From: Candidatus Thiodictyon syntrophicum
GTDB lineage: Bacteria > Pseudomonadota > Gammaproteobacteria > Chromatiales > Chromatiaceae
DNA length: 64,000 bases
Direction: 5' to 3'
Assembly: GCF_002813775.1 (NCBI RefSeq)
Contig: NZ_CP020370.1
Span: 5,853,501-5,917,500 of the forward strand
The translations under genes were made by a program, and so were the position numbers. The notes beneath the pieces are model-generated. The model saw nothing but the letters and a program-made list of their open reading frames with translations. It did not search any database and was not told where the DNA came from. Positions within the stretch are counted from its first letter, which is position 1; each line of letters starts with the position of its first letter. Of this stretch, positions 44,375-52,900 are shown one piece after another.

Positions 44375-44684
44375 ACTTATCACCTTGGAGGGATGGGAGT
44401 TTCACGACTGTCGTTGCGGCATCAGTGATGGCTTCAAAATCAGTGGACTCTCCCGGTGCGATCACCACGATATCACCTGACTGGTAGATTTGCTGGCCCA
44501 TCCGCACTTTGCCCGTGACAATCACGGTATATTCGGTTGCGATTCGATGCACATGGGCATCTTCCCGGTCACCGGCTCGGTAATATTTAACTCCGACCTC
44601 AAAATCGCGTGTGAGATGCAGGGTCGGGACAAAGTCTCCGATAAACCAACCTTTGGTCATCTCTTCTAATTTATGGCGCTTCAT
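44361..44684 (-). CDS. small cupin-domain protein
   Basis: 107 aa from the ATG at 44684. A single cupin barrel: DAHVHRIATEYTVIVTGKV near 55-73, a metal-site pattern H-x-H...E, and GDIVVIAPGESTDF near 82. It overlaps both neighbours (NTP-transferase 2 and 1), so it is a pathway component, perhaps an isomerase/epimerase or a sugar-phosphate binding protein. No specific family recognised. Confidence 0.75.
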   Translation of the reverse strand: MKRHKLEEMTKGWFIGDFVPTLHLTRDFEVGVKYYRAGDREDAHVHRIATEYTVIVTGKVRMGQQIYQSGDIVVIAPGESTDFEAITDAATTVVKLPSLQGDKYAAA

Positions 44685-45441
44685 GGCGATGTCCTGATTC
44701 TGATTGAGCGAGCAGAAATTGCTCGTAGGCATTTACCCCAGTCGGCGTAGCCAGTGACCAATAGGCGGATTTTGGGATCTTGGCAATGGCAATTCGCCGC
44801 TGCAGCAAAACCAACTCGTTGTAGGTAGGGCAAATATAATAAAACTCATCAACCCGTGCGTCCTTTTTGATCATCTCCTTAGCGGCCAGCAAAAAATCCC
44901 GCGCAGTAGCAAAATAGTAAACACCTGCTGTGGCCAGATTACTGATGGGTCTTTTTTCCGCCGCTTCCACGACCCACCCGTCCTCATCGCAACGGACAAA
45001 CGACCAGCGGGGATGGATAGCCTCAAAGACCACGATCCCACCGTCAACTTCATTTGCACCGAACCCAGAAAGAAGTACCTCCAAGTCGGCCCTGATAATC
45101 TGGTCACCATTGAGGATCACCATAGGCTGATCGAGGTCCATCTGGTGCATGGCGAGGATCGCGCTGCATGCCGCCCCTGCCGTATCTCCGACAGTAACTA
45201 TCCGTGCCTGGGGTTCTAACAATTGAATCACTGACCCAGTGTGATGTTTGCGGTCTTCGCCTTTGGGTATCACGCAAGTAACTGACAGACAATGCCCAAG
45301 CAATTCTTTTATACTTTCTAGGGTATGCTGAATCAGTGGAGTGCCAGCAATTTCAACGAGATTTTTTGGATATGGATAGCCCGCCTCCGAGAAAGCCTGG
45401 ATCGGACCGGCCATCAACAGTAGTAATTGCAGCGTCTTCAT
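44671..45441 (-). CDS. NTP-transferase-fold protein 2, with an altered nucleotide loop
   Basis: 256 aa from the ATG at 45441, which overlaps the HAD stop (ATGA). LLLLMAGPIQAFSEAGYPYP then PKNLVEIAGTPLIQHTLESI is the nucleotidyltransferase N-terminus, but the canonical GxGxR loop is MAGPIQAF, lacking the second G and the R. MVILNGDQIIRADLEVLLSG near 108 keeps the metal aspartate, and AGVYYFATARDFLLAAKEM near 170 the sugar-binding strand. It may act with protein 1 as a pseudo-enzyme partner or bind a different nucleotide. Confidence 0.8.
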   Translation of the reverse strand: MKTLQLLLLMAGPIQAFSEAGYPYPKNLVEIAGTPLIQHTLESIKELLGHCLSVTCVIPKGEDRKHHTGSVIQLLEPQARIVTVGDTAGAACSAILAMHQMDLDQPMVILNGDQIIRADLEVLLSGFGANEVDGGIVVFEAIHPRWSFVRCDEDGWVVEAAEKRPISNLATAGVYYFATARDFLLAAKEMIKKDARVDEFYYICPTYNELVLLQRRIAIAKIPKSAYWSLATPTGVNAYEQFLLAQSESGHRHEAP

Positions 45442-46094
45442 AAGCCCGCCACCCCTGTTACTACAGTACCTGATTCGATTTGAGCGATGCGAGACATGAT
45501 GTTCGCAAAATTGGTTTCCGTGACTTCTTCCACTACCAGCAAGTGGCAACCCGCGGCCTGTGCGGCATGAATGCCGTGTTCGTTATCCTCCACCACCAGA
45601 CATTCATCGGCCTGTAGGCCAAGTCGCTCCGCTGCCAGCAGATAGATATCCGGGTGTGGTTTGGCCTGGGTCACATCTTCATTACTCAACATCACATCCA
45701 TGTATCGTTGCAGGTTGCTTTTCGCCATCATCACCTCAACCGTCGCGCGGATGGAGTTTGAGGCCACAGCCGTTTGATAACCCATCTTTTTGAGCCGAGC
45801 CAAAGCGTATTCGTGATAGAACCTTGGCTTGCATTGGGCGTAGACCAGTTCCATCGTGTAGAGCTGCTTCAGTTCATTGATAAAATCATGCAGCATAGCC
45901 GGTAGTCCCTGTTCCCGCGTCAGCATTTCCAGTTTTCGCCTGGTCGGTAAACCGTCATAAGTAACCAGATGATCGTAACGGCTAATGCCAAACCCGAACA
46001 AACCCAGGGCCCTATTGAGCGCCGCGTAATGCCAGTCCTTGGCCTCGATCAACACGCCATCCATATCGAACACAACCGCCTTGATTCTGGTCAC
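45438..46094 (-). CDS. HAD-superfamily hydrolase (beta-phosphoglucomutase-like subfamily)
   Basis: 218 aa. Motif I AVVFDMDGVLIEAKDWH with nucleophile D10 and acid D12; VASNSIRATVEVMM (motif II S) near 112; TQAKPHPDIYLLAAERLG (motif III K) near 150; CLVVEDNEHGIHAAQAAG (motif IV ED) near 172. A phosphatase or phosphomutase acting on a small phosphorylated metabolite. ATGA overlaps on both sides tie it to the GDPD-like and nucleotidyltransferase genes. Confidence 0.88.
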   Translation of the reverse strand: MTRIKAVVFDMDGVLIEAKDWHYAALNRALGLFGFGISRYDHLVTYDGLPTRRKLEMLTREQGLPAMLHDFINELKQLYTMELVYAQCKPRFYHEYALARLKKMGYQTAVASNSIRATVEVMMAKSNLQRYMDVMLSNEDVTQAKPHPDIYLLAAERLGLQADECLVVEDNEHGIHAAQAAGCHLLVVEEVTETNFANIMSRIAQIESGTVVTGVAGL

Positions 46095-46717
46095 GCGAAG
46101 AATCTCCTGGCTTCTTCAGGATGATCGGTACACAGCGTCAGACCCTGATCCTGGCTAACCGGCCAAACCCGTAAACGTTCCCACAACGGCAAATGATTGC
46201 GGCCATGAAGTTCGGGGGAGACCAGGCAGACTGCCTTGCCCGCCTTCAGATGCCGCTCAATAACCTCGGCTGTTACCCAGTCCGGCCCGAAACTATCCAG
46301 CCAAATACCGGCTGCTTCTGCGAAAAGAACTGGGTCGGGCTCGATATCGCTATGTCGTGTGTAAAAAGGGAGCCCAACGCGGCGATATCCTAACGCATCA
46401 GGAATAGACATATCAAAAAAGAAAAAGCTTACTAATTTAAATACAGTTATCAGATCAAGCAGTTCATTTTGCAATCCGTCTGACTTTATGTTCAGTGCAA
46501 GCGGTAGTTCGGGGTTATGTACGGCATGAATTGCCAGCAGCTCAGCGAATTTCAAAGCGCCTGCTTGAGGAGGATCGTGAGATATGACTAATTCACCGGC
46601 ATAGTCTCGTATGTCTGTCTCAGTTCCAAACCCGGACTCAAACGACCGTACAAATGCTACAGATGAGTTTTTTTCTTCATCGCTAAACCAAAAACCTCGA
46701 TGACTAATTATCTTCAT
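46091..46717 (-). CDS. GDPD-like phosphodiesterase-fold protein
   Basis: 208 aa, shorter than typical glycerophosphodiester phosphodiesterases (about 240-350). The catalytic set is visible: HRG (H6), ETD (E33, D35) and SHD (H47), then LPLALNIKSDGL near 91 and FYTRHSDIEPDP near 122. In GDPD enzymes these act on glycerophosphodiesters to yield glycerol-3-phosphate. Here it could generate or recycle a glycerophosphate-like precursor for the adjacent HAD and nucleotidyltransferases, an inference. Coupled to wzt by an ATGA overlap. Confidence 0.8.
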   Translation of the reverse strand: MKIISHRGFWFSDEEKNSSVAFVRSFESGFGTETDIRDYAGELVISHDPPQAGALKFAELLAIHAVHNPELPLALNIKSDGLQNELLDLITVFKLVSFFFFDMSIPDALGYRRVGLPFYTRHSDIEPDPVLFAEAAGIWLDSFGPDWVTAEVIERHLKAGKAVCLVSPELHGRNHLPLWERLRVWPVSQDQGLTLCTDHPEEARRFFA

Positions 46718-48000
46718 AAGGTTGCAGATGTGGTTGTCTTAGAAATGGACCAATTCCAATCGGGCCGGAATATCGAAAAACGGGCGCTTAGATATCGCCT
46801 TCCTATTCCTGCCGTGTTTTCTAAGCGGAAACCAAGAGAGATAAGCTTTTCTGGCACCAGTCGTTTAATGTTATGTATGCCGACGTCAAGAGACAATATG
46901 TAATCACCCGCAGCAAGCGTATCAGGGGGGATTCTCATGATCATCTCATAACATCCCTGTAAACTATATTCTGTAGATATCGGATCTAAATCATCGAAGA
47001 GTGAGTAAGCAAGCGTTTCGTTCTGTATATTTTTTAGTTCCCAACCAATCACCAAACCAATGATTTGTTTTTTTATCTTGATTTTAGTTTTAACTAATAT
47101 CGGGTTATGACTTAACAACCCTTCATTTTCTCCTAGTACAATTTCTGCAGATTCAACTCTGATTAATGAATGCTCGAATGGTCCTTTCCAAAACAATTCC
47201 GCAGTGACTAAGCCGGAGTTCAAATATTTATCTATAACGTTAGACACGGAACCGACCGTGATAATTAAGCCGTTTTCAAGAAAAATTGCTTTATCGCACA
47301 AGGAAGAAATTGCTGCCATATTATGGCTAACAAACAGGACAGATCTACCGCGTTCTGTAACGTCCCTCATTTTTCTCAAACATTTCTTCTGAAACTGCAC
47401 ATCTCCCACCGCCAGTACTTCATCAACTATAAGTATTTCCGATTCCAGATGTGCCGCTACGGCGAAAGCCAGGCGGACGTACATCCCCGATGAGTAGCGC
47501 TTGACCGGAGTGTCAAGGAATTTTTCGACTTCAGCGAAATCGACGATTTCATCAAACTTTCGCAGAACTTCCTTACGGCTCATGCCTAAGATGGCGCCGT
47601 TGAGGAGAATGTTTTCTCGGCCACTTAACTCCGGATGAAAACCCGTTCCTACCTCCAGCAGGCTTGCAACGCGGCCGTTGATCTCGATGCGGCCCTTGGT
47701 CGGTTCGGTGATGCGACTGAGGATCTTGAGCAGGGTCGATTTACCGGCGCCATTGCGGCCGATGATGCCGACACGGTCGCCTTGTTCGATCTCGAACGAG
47801 ACGTCCTTCAGCGCCCAGAATTCCTCCACCGAGTCACCCTGGATGATGGGGCGACCGTGGATCATGTCGCGTGTCTTGCGGGCCAGATCGCGGGCGTTGC
47901 GGGCGATGACGTCGCGCAGGGCCGTGTAGCGCTCGCCTTGGGCGGCGTTGTGGCCGACAAGGTAGGACTTGCTGAGGTTTTCGACTTTGATGGCGGGCAT
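46714..48000 (-). CDS. wzt: ABC transporter ATP-binding protein Wzt with C-terminal extension
   Basis: 428 aa. Residues 1-250 are the ATPase: Walker [10 protein letters not shown] near 82, LSGRENILLNGAILGMSRKE near 125, signature YSSGMYVRL near 168, Walker B ILIVDEVLAVGD near 190, switch H in VSHNMAAI near 225. About residues 270-428 form a beta-rich Wzt-type C-terminal domain that recognises the modified end of the glycan. It drives export of lipid-linked polysaccharide with Wzm. Oddity: a pyrimidine-rich minisatellite abuts the ATG, so there is no Shine-Dalgarno sequence in the 20 bases upstream. It leads a run of six overlapping genes. Confidence 0.92.
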   Translation of the reverse strand: MPAIKVENLSKSYLVGHNAAQGERYTALRDVIARNARDLARKTRDMIHGRPIIQGDSVEEFWALKDVSFEIEQGDRVGIIGRNGAGKSTLLKILSRITEPTKGRIEINGRVASLLEVGTGFHPELSGRENILLNGAILGMSRKEVLRKFDEIVDFAEVEKFLDTPVKRYSSGMYVRLAFAVAAHLESEILIVDEVLAVGDVQFQKKCLRKMRDVTERGRSVLFVSHNMAAISSLCDKAIFLENGLIITVGSVSNVIDKYLNSGLVTAELFWKGPFEHSLIRVESAEIVLGENEGLLSHNPILVKTKIKIKKQIIGLVIGWELKNIQNETLAYSLFDDLDPISTEYSLQGCYEMIMRIPPDTLAAGDYILSLDVGIHNIKRLVPEKLISLGFRLENTAGIGRRYLSARFSIFRPDWNWSISKTTTSATL

Positions 48001-48122
48001 GGGAGTGAGGAGTGAGGAGTGAGGAGTGAGGAGTTAGGAGTTAGGAGTTAGGAGTGAGGAGTGAGGAGTCGGGCGGGGACCTACCTCACCCCTCACCCCT
48101 CACCCCTCACCCCTCACCCCTA
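48001..48122. repeat. inverted pair of heptad minisatellites upstream of wzt
   Basis: About nine GAGTGAG/GAGTTAG units (48003-48070) then TCGGGCGGGGACCTA and about five CCCCTCA units (48084-48120). The two arrays are complementary in sense and could pair as a long imperfect hairpin. They occupy the wzt leader and the 3' end of the next gene. Confidence 0.85.
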
Positions 48123-48127
48123 ACGCT

Positions 48128-49117
48128 TCAATCAGCCAAAGCCTCATCCAAACCCGCGGCGGTCAGCACCCGTTCGGACCAGCGCAGCAGGGTGTCGGCG
48201 TCGGCCGTTTCGATGCGCTCGCGGTAGGCAGCGGGCAGGTCGCCAAAGCGGAGGCGCAGCAGGGCGGTCACGATGCGCGCTTCCCCGCGCTGCAGGCCTT
48301 GTTGCAGGCCTTCATCTCGGCCTTGTTGCAGGCCTTCATCTCGGCCTTGTTGCAGGCCTTCATCTCGGCCTTGTTGCAGGCCTTCATCTCGGCCTTGTTG
48401 CCGGCCTTCATCTCGGCCTTGTTCTGTGAAACGCTGGGCAAATCCAGTCATGGCGGTGACCTCTTGCGGGTAGAGCCGGGTGTAGAGCTGACGCTCATTG
48501 TCATCCAGGTCGGCGTAGATGTCGATGAAGTCGATGTATTTGAGCCGTTTCTCGGGGGCCGGTTCCAGTTCGAGGAGGCCGCGCAGCGCCTGGGCGTAGA
48601 CCAGGAGCTTGTCTTGCGGGGCGTAGGCCATGTTGGGCAGGTTGAGACGGGCGACCAGGTTGGTGCTATGGAGATGGTCGCGGGCCGGGATCTGCTTGAG
48701 CGCACAGGCAATGTAGTGGAAATCGAGGTAGGTCCGGGTCTCGCTGCCGAGGACCAGACGGGTCGGAAAGCCGCCGGGGCGCAGGAAGATGACGACGGGG
48801 ACGACACGCTCAGTGGCGTAGAGTTCGGCCAGGTCGAGGCAGTAGTGGGCCAGGCGATGGATGGAGAAGCGTGCTGCGTCGGTTTCTTCTTCGAGGACGA
48901 AGAGCAGGGCGGCACGGCGACCGTCGGGCCATTCCACCAGGAGGGGCACGTCGAGTTCACGAAACCGCTCGCCCAGGCGTTCTTTGAGTTGCTCTTCGCG
49001 GATGGGCAGGAGACGCGCCCCCGCGTCGACGGCCTGGGCTTCCGCGGCGGCGAAGAAGCTGATGGACTCGCGCGGGTAGTCGCAGATGAGGTTTTTGAAG
49101 TTCTGATCGTGGCTCAT
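48128..49117 (-). CDS. Rpn-like nuclease-family protein with GRDEGLQQ repeats
   Basis: 329 aa, function unknown. VPLLVEWPDGRRAALLFVLEEETDA near 55-80 is the probable PD-(D/E)XK core, followed by HYCLDLAELY and NLPNMAYAPQDKLLVYAQ. The C-terminal third has five 8-residue GRDEGLQQ units (24-bp repeats, 48290-48425), then a DUF4351-type helical tail (ALLRLRFGDLPAAYRERIE). A broken paralogue lies at 52223-52871 and 54008-54103. Its upstream region is minisatellite with no ribosome site. Confidence 0.75.
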   Translation of the reverse strand: MSHDQNFKNLICDYPRESISFFAAAEAQAVDAGARLLPIREEQLKERLGERFRELDVPLLVEWPDGRRAALLFVLEEETDAARFSIHRLAHYCLDLAELYATERVVPVVIFLRPGGFPTRLVLGSETRTYLDFHYIACALKQIPARDHLHSTNLVARLNLPNMAYAPQDKLLVYAQALRGLLELEPAPEKRLKYIDFIDIYADLDDNERQLYTRLYPQEVTAMTGFAQRFTEQGRDEGRQQGRDEGLQQGRDEGLQQGRDEGLQQGRDEGLQQGLQRGEARIVTALLRLRFGDLPAAYRERIETADADTLLRWSERVLTAAGLDEALAD

Positions 49118-49122
49118 GGGGG

Positions 49123-49313
49123 GGCGGGAGGAGGGAGGAGGGAGGAGTGAAGAGTGAAGAGTGAAGAGTGAAGAGTGAAGAGTGAAGAGTGAAGAGTGAG
49201 GAGTGAAGAGTGAGGAGGGAGGAGGGAGGAGGGAAGCATCTCGTTACGCCTCACCCCTCACCCCTCACCCCTCACCCCTCACCCCTCACGCCTCACCCCT
49301 CACCCCGTCGCGG
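49123..49313. repeat. inverted pair of heptad minisatellites
   Basis: GGAGGAGGGAGGAG and about nine GAGTGAA units, then a short spacer and about eight CCCCTCA units up to 49313. It truncates the four-helix-bundle gene on its left. Confidence 0.85.
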
Positions 49314-49477
49314 GCGGCACCTTCGGCGATGTTGCTCGGCACGGACACGGCAGCGCGGCGCATTTGGCTGGTCAACCCATACATTTCACTGGACGGAAAT
49401 CCGCCCGATACCTGGTAGACCTCGACGACCAAGTCCATCGCCCCCTGCCAAACCCTCAATTCGTGATGCTTCCTCAC
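49286..49477 (-). pseudogene. truncated four-helix-bundle protein (23S rRNA-intervening-sequence family)
   Basis: The first 56 codons (KHHELRVWQGAMDLVVEVY ... AVSVPSNIAEGAARD) are almost identical to the intact copy at 51816-52184. Then the frame enters CCCCTCA repeats and stops (GVRGEA). Start is the GTG at 49477 with AGGGG upstream. Confidence 0.85.
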
Positions 49478-49590
49478 CCCTGGCGGATAATGGGCCAGTT
49501 CCCCATGAATGCCGAAGTCGCGGGCACCGGACGGTCCCGGACCGGGTTCGCCAGTGACCCCGGTGGGCGATCCGAAGCCATCGGTTCCGC

Positions 49591-50352
49591 TCAGTGCTGA
49601 CCGGACTTCCGTCGCGCCAGCAGCGCTTCGAGTCGGTCCAGTTCGGCGTCGCTGAGTCCCCGCAACCGTTCCTCCGGGGGCAGCCCCCGCAGCCGTTCCT
49701 CCGGGGGCAGCCGCTCCAGCAGTTCGCGTTCATAGTCGTGGCGAAAGTCTTCAAAGGTGTAGGACATCGGAATCCCCGTCTCGCGATAGCGTTGGTAGAT
49801 GGTCTCCAGGATCGGCAGATGATCGTCCTGGCGCCAGCGGTAACTCTCGGCCCCCAGGGCGACCCGCGCGGCCTCGAAACTGAAGAGTGACCACAGGGCG
49901 TTGCGCGGACAAACCTCCACCTCGCGCAGGACGATGAGGGTGATCATACGACCCACCACCGGTAGGCGGTATACCCCGGGCTTGACCGGCTCCAGCGTCA
50001 CCTGGTGCGCCAGGGCGCGGGGCCGGCGGGTGGTGACCGCATAGAGCCCGAACCGGTGCGTCGGCTCGCGCGGGGCGAAGGCCTTGCGATAATTGACATA
50101 ATGGCCGATCAGTTCGTCGATGGCCCAGGCGTCCAGACTCTCCTGGCCCGATTTGTAGGTCAGGAGGTTGTGGGGTTTGAGGTCCTCCAGCCCGTCGCAG
50201 GGATCGTCCAGGGCCGCGCCGCTCCCGCGCACGATAACCACATCCAGCACCTGGCGCTTGCGGGCGACGTCCTTCTCCAGTTCCACCCGATAGTGGGTCC
50301 CGGTGAAGTAGTCTTCCAGGGTCAGGCCGAAGAGGCGGTGCCAGTCGATCAT
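49591..50352 (-). CDS. uncharacterised PD-(D/E)XK-like protein with PEERLRGL repeats
   Basis: 253 aa. DWHRLFGLTLEDYFTGTHYR start, VELEKDVARKRQVLDVVIV near 24 (putative nuclease core), [20 protein letters not shown] near 63, [19 protein letters not shown] near 150 and [20 protein letters not shown] near 195. The C-terminus has two PPEERLRGL units (27 bp each). Same family as 11572-12567 and the fragment at 50522-51195. Not part of glycan synthesis; typical accessory gene of this locus. Confidence 0.7.
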   Translation of the reverse strand: MIDWHRLFGLTLEDYFTGTHYRVELEKDVARKRQVLDVVIVRGSGAALDDPCDGLEDLKPHNLLTYKSGQESLDAWAIDELIGHYVNYRKAFAPREPTHRFGLYAVTTRRPRALAHQVTLEPVKPGVYRLPVVGRMITLIVLREVEVCPRNALWSLFSFEAARVALGAESYRWRQDDHLPILETIYQRYRETGIPMSYTFEDFRHDYERELLERLPPEERLRGLPPEERLRGLSDAELDRLEALLARRKSGQH

Positions 50353-50521
50353 CGCGGGGGGGAGGAAATAGGCAATACCGGGGATGACAATTTCTAAGGG
50401 GGAAGGGGCCGGGGCGGATAATGGGCCAGTTACCGATGAATGCCGAAGTCGCGGGCACCGGACAGTCCCGGCCCGGGTTCGCCAGTGACCCAGGTGTGCG
50501 ATCCGAAGCCATCGGTTCCGC

Positions 50522-51195
50522 TCAGTGCTGACCGGACTTCCGATGCGCCAGAAGCGCTTCGATTCGGTCCAGTTCGGCGTCGCTGAGTCCCCGCAACCGT
50601 TCCTCCAGGGGCAGCCCCCGCAGCAACTCCTCCGGCGACAACCCCCGCAACAACTCCTCCGGCGACAACCCCCGCAGCAACTCCTCCGGCGATAACCCCC
50701 GCAGCCGTTCCTCCGGGGTCAATCGCTCCAGCATTTCGAGCGCATAATCGTGGAGAAAGTCCTCGAAGGTGTATGACATCGGGATACCTGTCTGGCAATA
50801 GCGTTGATAGATGGTCTCCAGGATCGGCAGATGATCGTCCTGGCGCCAGCGGTAACTCTCGGCCCCCAAGGCGACCCGCGCGGCCTCGAAACTGAACAGT
50901 GACCACAGGGCGTTGCGCGGACAGATCTCCTCCTCGCGCAGGACGATGAGGGTGATCATACGACCCACCACCGGCAGGCGGTAGACCCCGGGCTTGACCG
51001 GCTCCAGCGCCACCTGCGCGGCCAGGGCGCGGGGTCGGCGGGTGGTGACCGCATAGAGCCCGAACCGGTGCGTCGGCTCGCGCGGGGCGAAGGCCTTGCG
51101 ATAATTGACATAATGGCCGATCAGTTCGTCGATGGCCCAGGCGTCCAGACTCTCCTGGCCCGATTTGTAGGTCAGGAGGTTGTGTGGCTTGAGAC
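50522..51195 (-). pseudogene. 5'-truncated copy of the PEERLRGL-repeat gene
   Basis: From [20 protein letters not shown] to the end it is nearly identical to 49591-50169, but the first 60 codons are replaced by unrelated DNA at 51196. It has five EELLRGLSP-type units versus two in the intact copy, so the repeat number changed after duplication. About 105 bp of 3' flank are also duplicated (49482-49590 and 50413-50521). Confidence 0.8.
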
Positions 51196-51311
51196 AATTC
51201 CGGGGACAGTTTAATCAATTCCACGGAGCCGCGTTCGTTTGGCCAATGTGCTTGGAGCAACGAGCCAAAAGATGAGTGAACTGCCCCCGAAACTCGTCCC
51301 CGGAACTCCCG
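51196..51311. other. unassigned junction sequence between two truncated genes
   Basis: 116 bp with CCGGGGACAG near one end and GTCCCCGG near the other. It separates the broken nuclease-like gene from the broken wzt copy. The short inverted CCGGGGAC ends suggest a small element or deletion scar. No coding match. Confidence 0.4.
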
Positions 51312-51639
51312 AAAACCGTTGCCAACCTCCAGCAGGCTGGCGACCCGCCCATTGATGGTGACGCGGCCGGTGGCCGGTTTGGTGATGCGACTGAGGATCT
51401 TGAGCAGAGTGGATTTTCCTGCGCCGTTGCGGCCGATGATGCCCACGCGGTCCCCTTGCTGGATCTCGAAGTTGATGTCCTTGAGTGCCCAGAATTCTTC
51501 TACCTCATCGCCCTGGATGATGGCGCGACCATGGATCATGTCGCAAGGTCTTGCGCGCCAGATCGCGGGCGTTGCGGGCGATGACGTCGCGCAGGGCCGT
51601 GTAGCGCTCGCCCTGGGTGGCGTTGTGGCCGACGAGGTA
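51312..51639 (-). pseudogene. wzt: broken second copy of wzt (ATPase N-terminal part)
   Basis: Encodes [20 protein letters not shown], then after a one-base shift near 51540 [20 protein letters not shown] and the Walker [18 protein letters not shown], ending at LLEVGNGF where homology stops. The first 12 codons are replaced by CCCCTCA repeats. It lies between wzm and the intact wzt, so it is probably the original position of wzt beside wzm. Confidence 0.85.
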
Positions 51640-51836
51640 GGGGGTGAGGGGTGAGGAGTTAGGAGTGAGGAGTGAGGAGTTAGGAGTTAGGAGTCGGGCG
51701 GGGGCCCACCTCACCCCTCACCCCTCACCCCTCACCCCTCACCCCTCACCCCTCACCCCTCACCCCTCACGCCTCACGCCTCACGCCTCACGCCTCACCC
51801 CTCACCCCTCACTCTTCACCCCTCACCCCTCACATT
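51640..51836. repeat. inverted pair of heptad minisatellites (longest array)
   Basis: About eight GGGTGAG/GAGTTAG units, the TCGGGCGGGGGCC spacer also seen at 48.07 kb, then about seventeen CCCCTCA/CGCCTCA units. Confidence 0.9.
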
Positions 51837-52184
51837 CCTAAGTTTTAGGGTACGGATGAGCCCGCCGAGCTGGCCGAAGACTGTGTCGATGTGGGCGGCG
51901 GTTTGCTCGATTTGGGTTGCATAGCCGAGGCGTTGGGCAAGTTGCAGTTGGGTTTCCAGTTCGCTGAGGGAACCGCGGGCGATGGCGAGGAAATGGAGGA
52001 ATTCTTTGTCGCTGTCGCGGGCGGCACCTTCGGCGATGTTGCTCGGCACGGACACGGCAGCGCGGCGCATTTGGCTGGTCAACCCATACAGTTCACTGGA
52101 CGGAAATCCGCCCGATACCTGGTAGACCTCGACGACCAAGTCCATCGCCCCCTGCCAAACCCTCAATTCGTGATGCTTCCTCAC
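51816..52184 (-). CDS. four-helix-bundle protein (23S rRNA-intervening-sequence protein family)
   Basis: 122 aa. LRVWQGAMDLVVEVYQVSGG, FPSSELYGLTSQMRRAAVSV, PSNIAEGAARDSDKEFLHFL and ARGSLSELETQLQLAQRLGY are the four helices of the TIGR02436/S23 family, found in rRNA intervening sequences but mostly free-standing with unknown function. The start is a GTG, and both the GTG and its GAGGGG ribosome site consist of the minisatellite heptad (GGTGAGG). The last five residues are also read from heptads. Confidence 0.82.
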   Translation of the reverse strand: MRKHHELRVWQGAMDLVVEVYQVSGGFPSSELYGLTSQMRRAAVSVPSNIAEGAARDSDKEFLHFLAIARGSLSELETQLQLAQRLGYATQIEQTAAHIDTVFGQLGGLIRTLKLRNVRGEG

Positions 52185-52219
52185 CCCTCACCCCTCACCC
52201 CTCACCCCTCACCCCTCAC
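52182..52219. repeat. short CCCCTCA array
   Basis: About five units between the four-helix-bundle gene start and the end of the broken nuclease-like gene. Confidence 0.8.
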
Positions 52220-52222
52220 GCT

Positions 52223-52871
52223 TCAACCGGCCAGGACCTCATCCAGGGTCGGGGCGGTCAGCACCCGTTCGGACCAGCGCAGCAGGGTGTCGGCGTCGGC
52301 CGTTTCGATGCGCTCGCGGTAGGCAGCGGGCAGGTCGCCAAAGCGGAGGCGCAGCAGGGCGGTCACGATGCGCGCTTCCCCACGCTGCAGGCCTTGCTCC
52401 AGGCCTTGTTGCAGGCCTTCATCTCGGCCTTCTTGCCGGCCTTCTTCGCGGCCTTGTTCTGTGAAACGCTGGGCAAATCCAGTCATGGCGGTGACCTCTT
52501 GCGGGTAGATCTGGGTGTAGAGCTGACGCTCATTGTCATCCAGGTCGGCGTAGATGTCGATGAAGTCGACGTATTTGAGCCGTTTCTCGGGGCCGGTTCC
52601 AGTTCGAGGAGGCCCCGCATCGCCTGGGCGTAGACCAGGAGCTTGTCTTGCGGGGCGTAGGCCATGTTGGGCAGGTTGAGGCGGGCGACGAGGTTGCTGC
52701 TGTGGAGGTGGTCGCGGGCCGGGATCTGCTTGAGGACGCAGGCGATATATTGGAAGTCGAGGTAGGTCCGGGTCTCGCTGCCGAGGACCAGACGGGTTGG
52801 AAAGCCGCCGGGGCGCAGGAAAATGACGACGGGGACGACACGCTCAGTGGCGTAGAGTTCGGCCAGGTCGC
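52223..52871 (-). pseudogene. broken paralogue of the GRDEGLQQ nuclease-like gene (C-terminal part)
   Basis: Homologous to 48128-48841. A run of five G in the intact gene (about 48553) is four here (about 52592), giving a frameshift between LLELEPAP and DIYADLDD. Only one to two GRDEGLQQ-type units remain. Homology ends at 52871 in GGCCAGGTCG. Confidence 0.85.
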
Positions 52872-52900
52872 CCTAAGACCTCTAGTTGGCTTGTGAGCGT

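Noticed and set aside
50430-51539. 369-codon frame joining an ABC ATPase start to an unknown tail
   Set aside because: Only the first part is real (broken wzt). The remainder is out of frame with the duplicated nuclease-like gene it overlaps, so this is a chance fusion.
48001-52219. CRISPR-like appearance of the repeated arrays
   Set aside because: Units are 7 bp with no unique spacers and no cas genes; they are minisatellites.
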